Positions 42,940-52,657 of a DNA stretch of 64,000 bases are shown here, in pieces. The notes under the pieces are model-generated. The model searched no databases. It had not been told where the DNA came from and saw only the letters and a list, made by a program, of their open reading frames with translations. Source of the stretch: Taklimakanibacter deserti. Its GTDB lineage: Bacteria; Pseudomonadota; Alphaproteobacteria; Rhizobiales; Aestuariivirgaceae. Numbering within the stretch: the stretch's first letter is position 1; each line of letters opens with the position of its first letter. The stretch spans positions 124,001 to 188,000 of the forward strand of contig QORU01000013.1 in the NCBI GenBank assembly GCA_003574785.1. Direction: 5' to 3'. The position numbers and the translations under genes were made by a program.

Positions 42940-43832
42940 CGCCGGATCGACCGCGGATCGAGCGCGTCGCGGATGCCGTCGCCGAGGAAGTTAAAAGCAA
43001 GCGAGACGGCAAGGATCATGATTCCCGGGAGCACGGTGACATGCGGGGCGCGCCTTAGCACCACGCGTCCCTCCGCCACCATGGCGCCCCAGTCCGCCGT
43101 CGGTGGCTGGACGCCGAGGCCGAGGAAGCTCAGGCCCGAGCCCACCACGATCATCAGGCCCATCAAGGTCGTCGCATAGACGATGACCGGGCTGAACACA
43201 TTGGGCAGCACATAGCGCAGCATGATGTCGGTGGGCGAGCCGCCGGCCGCGCGGGCCGCCTCGATATAGGGCATGGCGGCGACGTCCTGCGTGGCGGTGC
43301 GGGCAAGGCGGGCAAAATAGGGGATCAGGATGACGGTGATCGAGATGATCTCGGTCGAGACACCGGGCTGCATGGCGCCGGCGATGGCGATGGCGAGCAG
43401 CACCATCGGAAAGGCGAAGACCACATCGAGGCAGCGCATGATCACGTGATCGGCAAGCCCGCGCGTATAGCCGGCGAGGAGACCAAGCGCCAGGCCGATG
43501 GCGCTCGCGGTCAATGTCGGCAGGATGCCGACCAGGAGCGAGATGCGCCCGCCATAAAGGAGGCGGGCGACCATGTCGCGGCCCTGCTGGTCGGTGCCGA
43601 GCAGATAGCCTTCGGTCCCGATCGGGACATAGCGCGACAGGTTGTCGGCATCATAGGGACCATGCGCGCTGAGGAAGGGTGCGAGCACGCTCGCCAGGAG
43701 CACGATGAGCAGGAATGCCGCGGCCGTGACCGCGGTCCAGTTGCGCAAGAAGGCCTTGATGCGCCAGAAGCGCCGCGGCGACCTCAAGCGTCGGGAAAGG
43801 GGTTCGGTCTGCTCGAGCGCGGGGCTGGTCAT
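42936..43832 (-). CDS. Peptide ABC importer permease (DppC type)
   Basis: A 298-residue permease with a cytoplasmic N-terminus (FLRNWTAVTAAAFLLIVLLA), the family LLGTDQQGRDMVARLLYGGR and the EAA loop EAARAAGGSPTDIMLRYVLP. LGLGVQPPTADWGAMVAEG before the last helix is the DppC signature. It partners the DppB-type protein encoded two bases upstream. Confidence 0.93.
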   Translation of the reverse strand: MTSPALEQTEPLSRRLRSPRRFWRIKAFLRNWTAVTAAAFLLIVLLASVLAPFLSAHGPYDADNLSRYVPIGTEGYLLGTDQQGRDMVARLLYGGRISLLVGILPTLTASAIGLALGLLAGYTRGLADHVIMRCLDVVFAFPMVLLAIAIAGAMQPGVSTEIISITVILIPYFARLARTATQDVAAMPYIEAARAAGGSPTDIMLRYVLPNVFSPVIVYATTLMGLMIVVGSGLSFLGLGVQPPTADWGAMVAEGRVVLRRAPHVTVLPGIMILAVSLAFNFLGDGIRDALDPRSIRR

Positions 43833-43834
43833 GA

Positions 43835-44785
43835 TCAGGCCTCGCGCAACCGGGGATCGAGCACGGCATTGATGACATCGACGACGATATTGGCGATGAC
43901 GAAGGTGAAGGCGATGAGCAGCGTCGTCGCCTGCAGCACCGGAATGTCGCGCGCCGTGATCGAATCATAGAGCAGCGAGCCGAGGCCCGGCCAGGCGAAG
44001 ACCACTTCGGTGAGAAGCGTGCCGCCCATCAGATAGCCGAGCTGCAGGCCGGTGATGGTGGTGATCGATGGCAGGGCGTTCAGAATGACATGGCGGCGCA
44101 GCAGGGATGCGCGCTTGATGCCTTTCGCCCGGGCGACGCGCACATGCGGCCGGCGCAGCGTGTCGATGAGGCTCGCCCGCACGATGCGGGTGATGATTGC
44201 CGCAGGCCCGAGCGCTGCGGTGATGGCGGGCAGGATGAGATGCTTCAGGAGGTCGAGGGGCCCGCCATCGCCCGCCATGTCCTCCATGCCGGAGACCGGC
44301 AGCCATTTGAGCTTGATGGCGAAGAGCAGCACCAGCATCAGCCCGAGCCAGAATTCGGGCGCGCTGCCGGCGAGCAGGCTCAGCGACATGGTCGAGCGGT
44401 CGAAGGCCGAATGCGCCCTGAGCGCGGCGAAGAGGCCGATCGAATAGCCGATGATCATGGCGAGGAGGAGGGCCGAGGAGGTGAGGATCAGCGTGTTGAC
44501 GAAACGCGGCAGGACGAGGTCGGTGACCGGGATCTGGGTCGCGATCGAGGTGCCGAAATCGCCCGAGAGCGTGCGCTTGAGCCACGCGCCATATTGGATC
44601 GGCAAGGGGCGGTCGAGGCCGAGCGCCTGGCGCAGTTCCTGCTTGGCCTCCTCCGTTGCCTGGGGTCCGAGAAGGGCGGTGGCTGAATCGCCGGGCGTCA
44701 ACTGGACCAGGAGGAAGATGACAACCGACACGCCGAAGATCACCGGAACGATGCTCAAGAGCCGTCTGGCGATGAACGATCCCAT
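43835..44785 (-). CDS. Peptide ABC importer permease (DppB type)
   Basis: A 316-residue permease starting FIARRLLSIVPVIFGVSVV, as DppB proteins do, with LTPGDSA soon after. The EAA loop is RVARAKGIKRASLLRRHVIL, and PGLGSLLYDSITARDIPVLQ is the C-terminal signature. About six helices. A GC-rich hairpin separates it from the binding-protein gene. Confidence 0.93.
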   Translation of the reverse strand: MGSFIARRLLSIVPVIFGVSVVIFLLVQLTPGDSATALLGPQATEEAKQELRQALGLDRPLPIQYGAWLKRTLSGDFGTSIATQIPVTDLVLPRFVNTLILTSSALLLAMIIGYSIGLFAALRAHSAFDRSTMSLSLLAGSAPEFWLGLMLVLLFAIKLKWLPVSGMEDMAGDGGPLDLLKHLILPAITAALGPAAIITRIVRASLIDTLRRPHVRVARAKGIKRASLLRRHVILNALPSITTITGLQLGYLMGGTLLTEVVFAWPGLGSLLYDSITARDIPVLQATTLLIAFTFVIANIVVDVINAVLDPRLREA

Positions 44786-44800
44786 ATGCGCCCTTTAAGT

Positions 44801-44822
44801 CCGGCCGCCCGGAGGCGGCCGG
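44801..44822 (-). terminator. Intra-operon hairpin between DppA-like and DppB-like genes
   Basis: Perfect 9-bp stem CCGGCCGCC (44801-44809) / GGCGGCCGG (44814-44822) with a CGGA loop, seven bases after the binding-protein stop. No T-run. Likely protects the binding-protein mRNA end or slows read-through. Confidence 0.72.
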
Positions 44823-44829
44823 TTCCACT

Positions 44830-46410
44830 CTATTCCACCGTGACGACGGAGAGATCGTACCAGTCTTCCGGCGGATTGACGAAGCCTTTGACCTTGGCCG
44901 ACGTGATGATCGGCTGCAGGTCGTCGACGAGCGGCACAAAAGCGGCATCGTCCATGATGATGCGGTTGGCCTTCTGGTAGATTTCCTTGGCCTTCACCGG
45001 ATCGCGCTCGAGGATCGCCTGGTCGAGCAGCTTGTCGACTTCCGGATTGCAATAATAGCCGGAATTGATGCCGCCGGGAGGGGCCGAGTCGCAGCGCGAC
45101 ACGATGTCGATCCAGGACGGCGTCGACATGCCCCAGCCGATCTCGTTCATGGCGACGTCTTCCGGCATGCCGCCGGCCCATTTGCCGAGATAGGTCACCC
45201 ATTCATATTTGCGCAATTCGACGTCGATGCCGACCTTCTTGAGATCGCGCTGGATCCAGGTCTCGACGATCTCGCCCGTGCCATATTGCGGGATCTCGAA
45301 GACGAGCTTGAGGTCCTTCACGCCGGCCTCGGCGAGGAGCTTCTTCGCCCCTTCCGGGTCATAGGTGAAGCTCTTGAAATTGGGATCATAGGCATCGGTG
45401 CCGGGCGACAGCATGCCATATTCGGCGCGTCCGGTGCCGCGATAGATCTCGTTGGCGAGGCCTTCGCGGTCGATAGCCATGTTGATGGCCTTGCGCACCC
45501 TGATGTCCTTCAGCGCCGGATTCTTGAAGTTGAGATGGATGAAGTTGATATAGGGCACGTTCTTGTTGGTCGTGACCACGAAGCCTTCATCCTTGAGGCG
45601 CTCGATCTCGTCCCAGGGGGGCGTGGTGATCATGTGGATCTCGCCGTTCTCCAGCGCATTGATGCGGGTCGCCGGATCCTGCAGCGGACGGAAGATCACT
45701 TTGTCGAGCTTGGCCTTGTTGCCCCAGTAGTCGTCATTGCGCTCGATGACGGTCTTGACGCCCTGGTCGCGCTCGACGAATTTGAACGGCCCGGTGCCGA
45801 TCGGATGGGCGACGATGCCCTCATTGCCGTATTTCTTCACCGCGGCCGGGCTCACCATCAGAGGCTGGCCGTAGCTCTGCAGGCCCTGGCGCAGCCATTG
45901 ATAGTTCGGCGCCTTGAGCGTGACGCGCACCGTCATCGGGTCGACGACCTCGACGCTCTTGATCCACTTGGTGTAGGCGATGACGAAGGCCTTCGCCTTC
46001 TTGTAGAAATTGGGCGAGCTCTCGTCCCAGAAGCGTTCGAAATTGAATTTTACCGCCGCGGCGTCGAAGGGCGTGCCGTCATGGAATTTGACGCCCTCGC
46101 GCAAGGTGAAGGTGTATTGCAGGCCGTCCGGCGAGATGGTCCAGGATGTGGCGAGGCCGGGAATGAGCTCGGGCGTCGGCACATCAGCCTTGGTGAGGTC
46201 TTCCTTCACCAGGCCTTCGAAGATCTGATAGGTGACCTGATAGGTGCTCCAGCCGCCGGTCGCATGCGGATCGAGCGTATCGGTCTCGGCCGGCATGCCC
46301 CAGATCAATGTCCCGCCTTGCGCGAGCGCAGCTGCAGGAGCGAGCGCGATGGCGCTGGCGGAAAGCGCCAGCGCAAAAGTGAAACGGCGAAATGTCTGGT
46401 GAAAAGACAT
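44830..46410 (-). CDS. Peptide ABC importer binding protein (family 5, DppA-like)
   Basis: A 526-residue periplasmic binding protein. The signal peptide FTFALALSASAIALAPAAAL ends ALA, and the mature start QGGTLIWGMPAETDTLDPHA is typical of family 5. YTFTLREGVKFHDGTPFDA and NMAIDREGLANEIYRG are standard conserved blocks. Given that the operon ends in pcp and lies beside 5-oxoprolinase, pyroglutamyl peptides or 5-oxoproline are the best-guess ligands. First gene of the operon 46410-40309. Confidence 0.92.
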   Translation of the reverse strand: MSFHQTFRRFTFALALSASAIALAPAAALAQGGTLIWGMPAETDTLDPHATGGWSTYQVTYQIFEGLVKEDLTKADVPTPELIPGLATSWTISPDGLQYTFTLREGVKFHDGTPFDAAAVKFNFERFWDESSPNFYKKAKAFVIAYTKWIKSVEVVDPMTVRVTLKAPNYQWLRQGLQSYGQPLMVSPAAVKKYGNEGIVAHPIGTGPFKFVERDQGVKTVIERNDDYWGNKAKLDKVIFRPLQDPATRINALENGEIHMITTPPWDEIERLKDEGFVVTTNKNVPYINFIHLNFKNPALKDIRVRKAINMAIDREGLANEIYRGTGRAEYGMLSPGTDAYDPNFKSFTYDPEGAKKLLAEAGVKDLKLVFEIPQYGTGEIVETWIQRDLKKVGIDVELRKYEWVTYLGKWAGGMPEDVAMNEIGWGMSTPSWIDIVSRCDSAPPGGINSGYYCNPEVDKLLDQAILERDPVKAKEIYQKANRIIMDDAAFVPLVDDLQPIITSAKVKGFVNPPEDWYDLSVVTVE

Positions 46411-46617
46411 GGGCGATCCTCTCCTGTTGTCGCTGTTATGGACTCATGCCGAGAGGGATCTGCGGGATTGCACGCCAACCCTGTCCTGTCACCGATCCAT
46501 CCCCGTAAGCTTTTTTAAAATTTATCGACGAAACGTTGGCAAATCGCCAGAAGAGTGTCAAGGCCGATTGTTGGGCAGTTGCTGCGGCTGCCGATGAAAA
46601 GCGCGTCAGAGGATGGA

Positions 46618-47142
46618 TCAGAGCGAGGCGGCGGCGCGCGCGGCCTGGTCGTAATGTCCCGACAGGGCGCGCATCTGGGCCGCGATCCGGGACAGGCTCT
46701 GCTGGTCGAGGCCGATCGTGCCGACGGAACGGACGAGGAGGGCCTCGCGGATCTCATGGTAGCGCTGGCAGGCGCGCGCCCCTGTCGCGGTCGTCGAGAT
46801 GAACTTCTCCTTGCCCTGCTTGTGGCTGGCCACCAGCTTGAGGCGCGTGAGCTTCTTGATCGCGTAGCTCACGACATGCGTGTCTTCGATGTTGAGCACA
46901 AGGCAGATATCGGCCATCCGCTTCGCCTTGTTGCGGTGATAGACCGAATGCAGGACGAGGACGTCGACGGGCGACATGTCGGGCACGCCGGCGGCCGCCA
47001 TGCAGCGCACCATCCAGCGGTCGAAGGCGTGCGACACGATGATCGCCCCGAACTCGAACTCGGAAAGGGCCGGCATGGCGCCGGCGGCGAGATGGGCCGA
47101 AGAGACGATCGGGACGTTGAATTCGTGAGCTGGGTCGACCAT
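46618..47142 (-). CDS. MarR-type winged-helix regulator
   Basis: A 174-residue MarR-like regulator. The winged helix spans about residues 50-115: MSPVDVLVLHSVYHRNKAKR, then ADICLVLNIEDTHVVSYAIK (recognition helix) and LKLVASHKQGKEKFISTTAT (wing). The ATG at 47142 has AGAAGGATC in front; the longer open frame would overlap the oxoprolinase start. It is divergent from the 5-oxoprolinase gene, with repeated ATTTTATCG elements between them, and next to the peptide importer. It very likely controls pyroglutamate use. Confidence 0.85.
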   Translation of the reverse strand: MVDPAHEFNVPIVSSAHLAAGAMPALSEFEFGAIIVSHAFDRWMVRCMAAAGVPDMSPVDVLVLHSVYHRNKAKRMADICLVLNIEDTHVVSYAIKKLTRLKLVASHKQGKEKFISTTATGARACQRYHEIREALLVRSVGTIGLDQQSLSRIAAQMRALSGHYDQAARAAASL

Positions 47143-47180
47143 GGCTGATCCTTCTGGGCAATATTCCCTCTCTACGAGCA

Positions 47181-47221
47181 ATTTTATCGGCCGTCCATAT
47201 TGACATTTTATCGATATATCG
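47181..47221. promoter_or_regulatory. Direct repeats ATTTTATCG and CGATATATCG palindrome before 5-oxoprolinase
   Basis: ATTTTATCG occurs at 47181-47189 and 47205-47213, 24 bp apart, and runs into the palindrome CGATATATCG at 47212-47221. A -35-like TTGACA is at 47200-47205, so the second repeat covers the presumed oxoprolinase promoter. A close match, AATTTATCG, is at 46519-46527 upstream of the DppA-like gene. The MarR-type protein is the natural candidate to bind all three. Confidence 0.5.
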
Positions 47222-47254
47222 TGCCTATTATGTCCGAAAGCCCGGAGAAATGCC

Positions 47255-50200
47255 TTGTCCAAATGGGAATTCTGGATCGACCGCGGGGGAACCTTCACCG
47301 ATGTGGTGGCACGCAGCCCCGAAGGGCGGGTGCTGGTCAAGAAGCTTTTGTCCGAGAATCCCGAGGCCTATCCCGATGCGGCCCTCCAGGGGATAAGGGA
47401 ATTCCTGGGCGTCGCCGCGGGTGCGCCCATTCCTGCCCAGGAGATCGCGACCGTGAAAATGGGCACGACGGTCGCCACCAATGCGCTGCTCGAGCGCAAG
47501 GGCGACCGGACCGTTCTTCTGATCACCAAAGGGTTCCGCGACGCGCTCAGGATCGGCTACCAGGCGCGCCCGGATATTTTCGCGCAAGCCATCGTCAAGC
47601 CGGAACAGCTCTATGAAGCCGTCCACGAAGTCGATGAGCGCGTGCGCGCCGATGGCACGGTGGAGAGGGCGCTCGATGTCGAAGGCGCCCGCCGCGCCCT
47701 CAGCAAGGCTCATGCCGACGGCATTCGCGCCTGCGCCATCGTGTTCATGCATGGCTATCAGTATCCGGCCCATGAGAAGCAAGTGGCGGAGATCGCCAAG
47801 GAGCTGGGCTTCACCCAGATTTCCGCCTCGCACGCGGTCAATCCGCTGGTCAAGCTCGTCGGGCGCGGCGACACTACCGTCGTCGATGCCTATCTCTCGC
47901 CGATTCTCATGCGCTATGTCGACCGCGTCGCCCAGGAGCTCGGCGGCGAGGCGAGCGGCTGCCGGCTGATGTTCATGACGTCTTCGGGAGGGCTTACCGC
48001 GGCCGAGCTGTTCCAGGGCCGCGATGCGATTCTTTCCGGCCCGGCGGGCGGCGTCGTCGGCTGCATCGAGACGGCGCGGCGCGCCGGCATCGACAAGGTG
48101 ATCGGCTTCGACATGGGCGGCACCTCGACCGACGTGTCGCATTTCGCCGGCGACTATGAGCGCACCTTCGAGACCGAGGTCGCCGGCATCCGCGTCAGGG
48201 CGCCGATGATGCTGATCCATACGGTAGCCGCCGGCGGCGGCTCGATCCTGCATTTCGACGGCTCGCGCTTCACGGTGGGTCCGGACTCGGCCGGCGCCAA
48301 TCCGGGCCCCGCCGCCTATCGCCGCGGCGGCCCGCTCACCGTGACCGATGCCAATGTCATGCTGGGCAAGCTCCAGCCGGAGCTCTTCCCGGCGATCTTC
48401 GGGCCGACGCATGACCAGCCGCTCGACCGGGAGGGCGTGCGCGCCAAATTCGCCGCCCTCGCCAGCGACATTGGCAAGGAGATGAGCCCTGAGCAGGTCG
48501 CCGACGGCTTCATCCGCATCGCCGTCGAGAACATGGCGGCGGCGGTGAAGAAGATCTCGGTGCAGCGCGGCTATGACGTGACGCGCTACGCGCTGCAATG
48601 TTTCGGCGGGGCCGGGGGGCAGCATGCCTGTCTCGTCGCCGATGCGCTCGGCATCGAGACCGTCCTCATCCATCCGCATTCGGGCGTCCTCTCCGCCTAT
48701 GGCATGGGCCTCGCCGACATTCGCGCCGTGCGGCAGCGCACCTTGCATGCCCCCTTTGCAGCGGAAGGACTGTGCGCGGCGGAGAAGATGCTGGGCGAAC
48801 TCGCCGAGGCGGCTCTGGCGGAGGTCCTGGCGCAGGGCGTCGCGCTGGCCGATATCGCGGTCAACCGCCAGGCGCATCTGCGCTATGCCGGCACCGACAC
48901 CGCGCTCGCTGTCCCCTTCGGCACCATCGCTGCGATGACGGCTGATTTCGAGACGGCGCACAAGATCCGCTTCGGTTTCATCGACGAGACCAATGCCATC
49001 GCTTTCGATGCGCTCTTCGTCGAGGCGATCGGCGGTGGCCATGCGCTTGCGGAGGGTGAGACCGATGCGCCAGAGGCGGAAGCCGCGCCCCGGCAACGCA
49101 CGCGCTTCTATTCGCAAGGCGTCCTGCAGGAGGCGGGCGTCCATTTCCGCGCCGACCTGCGGCCGGGACATGTCATTGCCGCACCCGCTCTGCTGATCGA
49201 GCCGCATCAGACCATCATCCTGGAAGAAGGCTGGGGCGCGCGGATCACGGCCAAGAACCATGTGCTGCTCGAGCGCATGACGCCCTTGCGCCGGGCCTCG
49301 CCGACCGGAACGACGGCCGATCCGGTCCTGCTCGAGGTCTTCAACAATCTCTTCATGTCGATTGCCGAGCAGATGGGCCTGACGCTGCAGAACACCGCCT
49401 ATTCGGTCAACATCAAGGAGCGGCTCGATTTCTCCTGCGCCGTCTTCGATGCCGAGGGCGCGCTCGTCGCCAATGCGCCGCATATGCCGGTGCATCTGGG
49501 CTCGATGGACATGTCGGTGAAGAGCGTGATCCAGAGCTTTGGCGGCGCCATGGCGCCGGGCGACGTTTTCGCGCTCAATGCCCCCTATAATGGCGGCACG
49601 CATCTGCCCGACATCACGGTGGTGACGCCGGTCTTCGCCGAGACCGGCGCCTTGCAGTTTTTCGTCGCCTCGCGCGGCCATCATGCCGATGTCGGCGGCA
49701 CGGCGCCGGGATCGATGTCGCCGCAAGCCCGCACCATCCAGGAGGAGGGCGTCTATATCGACAATTTCAAGCTGGTCGACCGCGGGCGGTTCCGCCAGGC
49801 CGAGCTTGAACGGCTTCTGACCAGCGGACTCTATCCGGTCCGCAATGCCGTGCAGAATGTCAACGACCTCAAGGCGCAGATCGCCGCCAATGAGCGCGGC
49901 GTCGCCGAGCTGCGCAAGATGGTCGATCATTTCGGCCTCGCCGTCGTCAATGCCTATATGGCGCATGTCCAGGACAACGCGGCCGAGAGCGTCGCCCGCG
50001 CCATCGTCGATCTCGCCGACGGCGCCTTCACCTATGAGCTCGACCAGGGCAGCGTCATTCGCGTCCGCCTGTCGATCGACCGCGCCAGGCGCGAGGCGAC
50101 CGTCGATTTCACCGGCACATCTCCCCAGCGCGACGACAATTTCAATGCGCCGACGCCGGTCGCCCGCGCCGCCGTGCTCTATGTCTTCCGCGTCCTGGTC

Positions 50201-50851
50201 AACGCCGCCATTCCGATGAATGCCGGATGCCTGAGGCCGGTCAGGATCATCATCCCGGAAGGCACGATATTGTCGCCGAGCTTCCCGGCGGCCGTCGTCG
50301 CCGGCAATGTCGAGGTGAGCCAGGCGGTCACCAACTGCCTATTCGGCGCGCTCGGCATCATGGCGGCCTCGCAAGGCACGATGAACAATCTCACTTTCGG
50401 CAATGACGAGCATCAATATTACGAGACGATCTGTTCCGGCGCGCCGGCAGGGCCGGGCTTCGACGGCGCCGATGCCGTCCACACCCATATGACCAATTCA
50501 CGCCTCACCGACCCCGAGATCCTGGAACTGCGCTATCCGGTGCTGCTCGAGGATTTCCATATCAGGCGGAATTCGGGCGGCAAGGGACGCTGGCGGGCGG
50601 GCGACGGCACCGAGCGCACCATCCGGTTCCTCGAAGCCATGGACTGCGCAATCCTCTCGGGCCATCGGCGCGTGCGACCGTTCGGCGTGAAGGGGGGCGA
50701 TCCGGGTGAGCTCGGCGTGAACCTGGTCCGCCGGCAGGACGGCACCTGCGAGCAGCAGCCGGGCTGCTGCCAGGTGCGGCTTGAAGCGGGCGATGCGATC
50801 ATGATCCGCACGCCGACCGGCGGCGGCTACGGCGCTTCAGCGGAACGCTGA
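47255..50851 (+). CDS. 5-oxoprolinase (ATP-hydrolysing), fused HyuA-HyuB type
   Basis: A 1198-residue single-chain oxoprolinase. Residues 1 to about 680 are the HyuA-like ATPase half: [14 protein letters not shown] (phosphate-1 loop), [14 protein letters not shown] and [13 protein letters not shown]. From about residue 685 ([20 protein letters not shown]) to the end is the HyuB half, with [16 protein letters not shown] and RGHHADVGG, the metal-site region. The fused length equals the eukaryotic enzyme (about 1290) more than separate bacterial hydantoinase subunits. It converts 5-oxoproline to glutamate using ATP. The start codon is TTG at 47255, with GGAG eight bases before. Divergent from the MarR-type gene; the product of Pcp would be its substrate. 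Confidence 0.92.
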   Translation: MSKWEFWIDRGGTFTDVVARSPEGRVLVKKLLSENPEAYPDAALQGIREFLGVAAGAPIPAQEIATVKMGTTVATNALLERKGDRTVLLITKGFRDALRIGYQARPDIFAQAIVKPEQLYEAVHEVDERVRADGTVERALDVEGARRALSKAHADGIRACAIVFMHGYQYPAHEKQVAEIAKELGFTQISASHAVNPLVKLVGRGDTTVVDAYLSPILMRYVDRVAQELGGEASGCRLMFMTSSGGLTAAELFQGRDAILSGPAGGVVGCIETARRAGIDKVIGFDMGGTSTDVSHFAGDYERTFETEVAGIRVRAPMMLIHTVAAGGGSILHFDGSRFTVGPDSAGANPGPAAYRRGGPLTVTDANVMLGKLQPELFPAIFGPTHDQPLDREGVRAKFAALASDIGKEMSPEQVADGFIRIAVENMAAAVKKISVQRGYDVTRYALQCFGGAGGQHACLVADALGIETVLIHPHSGVLSAYGMGLADIRAVRQRTLHAPFAAEGLCAAEKMLGELAEAALAEVLAQGVALADIAVNRQAHLRYAGTDTALAVPFGTIAAMTADFETAHKIRFGFIDETNAIAFDALFVEAIGGGHALAEGETDAPEAEAAPRQRTRFYSQGVLQEAGVHFRADLRPGHVIAAPALLIEPHQTIILEEGWGARITAKNHVLLERMTPLRRASPTGTTADPVLLEVFNNLFMSIAEQMGLTLQNTAYSVNIKERLDFSCAVFDAEGALVANAPHMPVHLGSMDMSVKSVIQSFGGAMAPGDVFALNAPYNGGTHLPDITVVTPVFAETGALQFFVASRGHHADVGGTAPGSMSPQARTIQEEGVYIDNFKLVDRGRFRQAELERLLTSGLYPVRNAVQNVNDLKAQIAANERGVAELRKMVDHFGLAVVNAYMAHVQDNAAESVARAIVDLADGAFTYELDQGSVIRVRLSIDRARREATVDFTGTSPQRDDNFNAPTPVARAAVLYVFRVLVNAAIPMNAGCLRPVRIIIPEGTILSPSFPAAVVAGNVEVSQAVTNCLFGALGIMAASQGTMNNLTFGNDEHQYYETICSGAPAGPGFDGADAVHTHMTNSRLTDPEILELRYPVLLEDFHIRRNSGGKGRWRAGDGTERTIRFLEAMDCAILSGHRRVRPFGVKGGDPGELGVNLVRRQDGTCEQQPGCCQVRLEAGDAIMIRTPTGGGYGASAER

Positions 50852-50936
50852 ACCGATCAAAACTCTTGCGACAAATTCGCGATCGATACGCGCGTGCACC
50901 AATGCGCCGGCGGCCCGCGCGCGCTTTCGCCTTTTC

Positions 50937-50964
50937 TTGACTCGCCCCACCGCGCGGTTATTGT
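50937..50964 (+). promoter_or_regulatory. Sigma-70-like promoter for second peptide importer
   Basis: TTGACT (50937-50942), 16-bp spacer, TATTGT (50959-50964), about 100 bp upstream of the binding-protein start, in the 214-bp gap after 5-oxoprolinase. No terminator hairpin was seen in that gap, so read-through from the oxoprolinase gene is possible as well. Confidence 0.45.
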
Positions 50965-51065
50965 GCCCTTTCTAGATTAATGAACTGAAGTCCGACATTT
51001 CGGAACTGCCCCCGCCGATCGCTCGCGATTGGCCAATAGATGATAATTTCTCAGGAGGGACGACC

Positions 51066-52592
51066 ATGAAGACATCCAAGGGACTATTAGGTGCGGCGCT
51101 ATCCGCTCTGGCGCTGGTGTGGTTTGCAGAAGCCGGCCATGCCGCGGCCGGCGATGAATGCGTCAAGGTGCTGGGCTATGAATGGAGCGGCGAAAAGCAG
51201 TCCATGGACCCGGCCGACATGCATTCGGGCGATGATGCCTATCACACTTTCGCCGTCTACAACCGCCTCGTCGATATCGACGACAATTTCAACGTGCTGC
51301 CTGAACTCGCCACCGAGTGGAAGGTGTCGGATGACGGCCTCACCTGGACCTTCAAGCTCCGGGAAGGCGTCAAATTCCACAGCGGCAAGGACTTCACTTC
51401 CGCCGACGTCGTCTATTCCTTCCAGCGCCTGCTCGACGAGAAGACGGGCTCGGGCGCCAAGGCCGTTCTCGAATTCCTCGATCCCAAGGGCATCAAGGCG
51501 GTCGACAAATACACGGTGAGCTTCACGACGCCGAAGCCCGTCGTCGAGCTTCCGGTTCTCATCACCAACAAATTCACCAATATCGTGCCCGACGGCGCCA
51601 AGAAGGAGGATCTGCGGCTGAAGGAAGACGGCACCGGCCCCTTCATGCAGGAGCAGTTCGTCCCCAATAATCCGGTACGCATCCTGCGCAAGAATCCGAA
51701 TTACTGGAACAAGGGCCAGCCCAAGTCCGAATGCATCCGCATCACCGTCGCCCAGGAGCCGGTGGCGGCGGTCTCGGCGATCAAGGCGGGCCAGGTCGAC
51801 CTCATGCTGAATGTCGATCCCTCCGTGATCCCCTCGCTCAAGGATGATCCTTCGGTCCAGCTCCTCGAGACCTCGGCATCGAACTCGATGACCGTCTCCA
51901 TGTGGGTCGACACCAAGCCCTTCGATGATGTGCGCGTGCGCGAAGCGCTCAAGGCCGTGGTCGACCGGCAGGCGATGGTCAACACCGTGCTTCTGGGCTT
52001 CGGCCAGGTCGGCGCCGACAATCCGGTGCCGGTGGGGGCGCCCGCCTCCTACACCAAGGAGGCGCCCAAGCAGGATTACGAGCTCGCCAAGAAGCTGCTG
52101 GCGGAAGCGGGCTACAAGGACGGGCTAAAATTCGACCTCTACACGGCCGAAGGCGTGCCCGGCATGGTGCGCATGGCGCAGGTCTATGCCGAGATGGCGA
52201 AGCCCGCCGGCATCGACATCAATGTCGTCGTCACGCCCCCCGACAGCTTCTGGGACGATGTGTGGCTGAAGAAGCCGATCGTGACCTCGGCCTGGTCGAT
52301 GCGCCCGCCCGGCGAAGGCCTGGCGGTGGCCTATACGCAGAACGCCAAATGGAAGGAGACCCATTGGGAACGGCCCGATTATGACGCGCTGCTGCTCAAG
52401 GCCAACACCACCGTCGACACGGCCGAGCGCACCAAGCTCTTCCAGCAAGTGGGCGAGCTCCTGGCCAAAGAGGGCGGGCTCATCCTGCCGATGTTCGTCC
52501 ATCAGGTCCTCGCCCTGCGCAAGGGCTGCGAGGGCTACACGCCGCGCGCGCAGAACTTCAATCTCAATTTCGAGGATCTGAGCTGCAAGTAG
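51066..52592 (+). CDS. Peptide ABC importer binding protein (family 5), second system
   Basis: A 508-residue family 5 periplasmic binding protein. The signal peptide is KTSKGLLGAALSALALVWFA ending HAA, and the mature protein starts AGDECVKVLGYEWSGEKQSM. LTWTFKLREGVKFHSGKDF and REALKAVVDRQAMVNTVLLG are family blocks. Two cysteine pairs (C in DECV and SECI, and KGCEGY..LSCK at the end) may form disulfides. AGGAGG lies before the ATG. It shares the operon with permeases, a fused ATPase and probably the GNAT gene. Ligand: peptide or opine-like amine conjugate; unresolved. Confidence 0.92.
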   Translation: MKTSKGLLGAALSALALVWFAEAGHAAAGDECVKVLGYEWSGEKQSMDPADMHSGDDAYHTFAVYNRLVDIDDNFNVLPELATEWKVSDDGLTWTFKLREGVKFHSGKDFTSADVVYSFQRLLDEKTGSGAKAVLEFLDPKGIKAVDKYTVSFTTPKPVVELPVLITNKFTNIVPDGAKKEDLRLKEDGTGPFMQEQFVPNNPVRILRKNPNYWNKGQPKSECIRITVAQEPVAAVSAIKAGQVDLMLNVDPSVIPSLKDDPSVQLLETSASNSMTVSMWVDTKPFDDVRVREALKAVVDRQAMVNTVLLGFGQVGADNPVPVGAPASYTKEAPKQDYELAKKLLAEAGYKDGLKFDLYTAEGVPGMVRMAQVYAEMAKPAGIDINVVVTPPDSFWDDVWLKKPIVTSAWSMRPPGEGLAVAYTQNAKWKETHWERPDYDALLLKANTTVDTAERTKLFQQVGELLAKEGGLILPMFVHQVLALRKGCEGYTPRAQNFNLNFEDLSCK

Positions 52593-52607
52593 AAGACGAG
52601 GCGTATG

Positions 52608-52633
52608 CCGGATGCGCCTCCTGGCGCATCCGG
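52608..52633 (+). terminator. Intra-operon hairpin between second binding-protein gene and its permease
   Basis: Perfect 11-bp stem CCGGATGCGCC (52608-52618) / GGCGCATCCGG (52623-52633) with loop TCCT, 16 bases after the stop codon and 25 before the permease start. No T-run. Fourth case of this arrangement in the window. Confidence 0.78.
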
Positions 52634-52657
52634 ATCTGAAAGGGGGAGCGATAGGGC

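Noticed and set aside
47228..49966. 912-codon open frame on the minus strand opposite 5-oxoprolinase
   Set aside because: The plus strand encodes an uninterrupted, motif-complete oxoprolinase. The antisense product is low-complexity, rich in Arg, Asp and His, with no recognisable domain; long antisense frames are expected in GC-rich genes.
50995..51025. Imperfect dyad around AGTCCG-ACATTT-CGGAACT as an operator
   Set aside because: Arms are unequal and short; not enough to claim a site.
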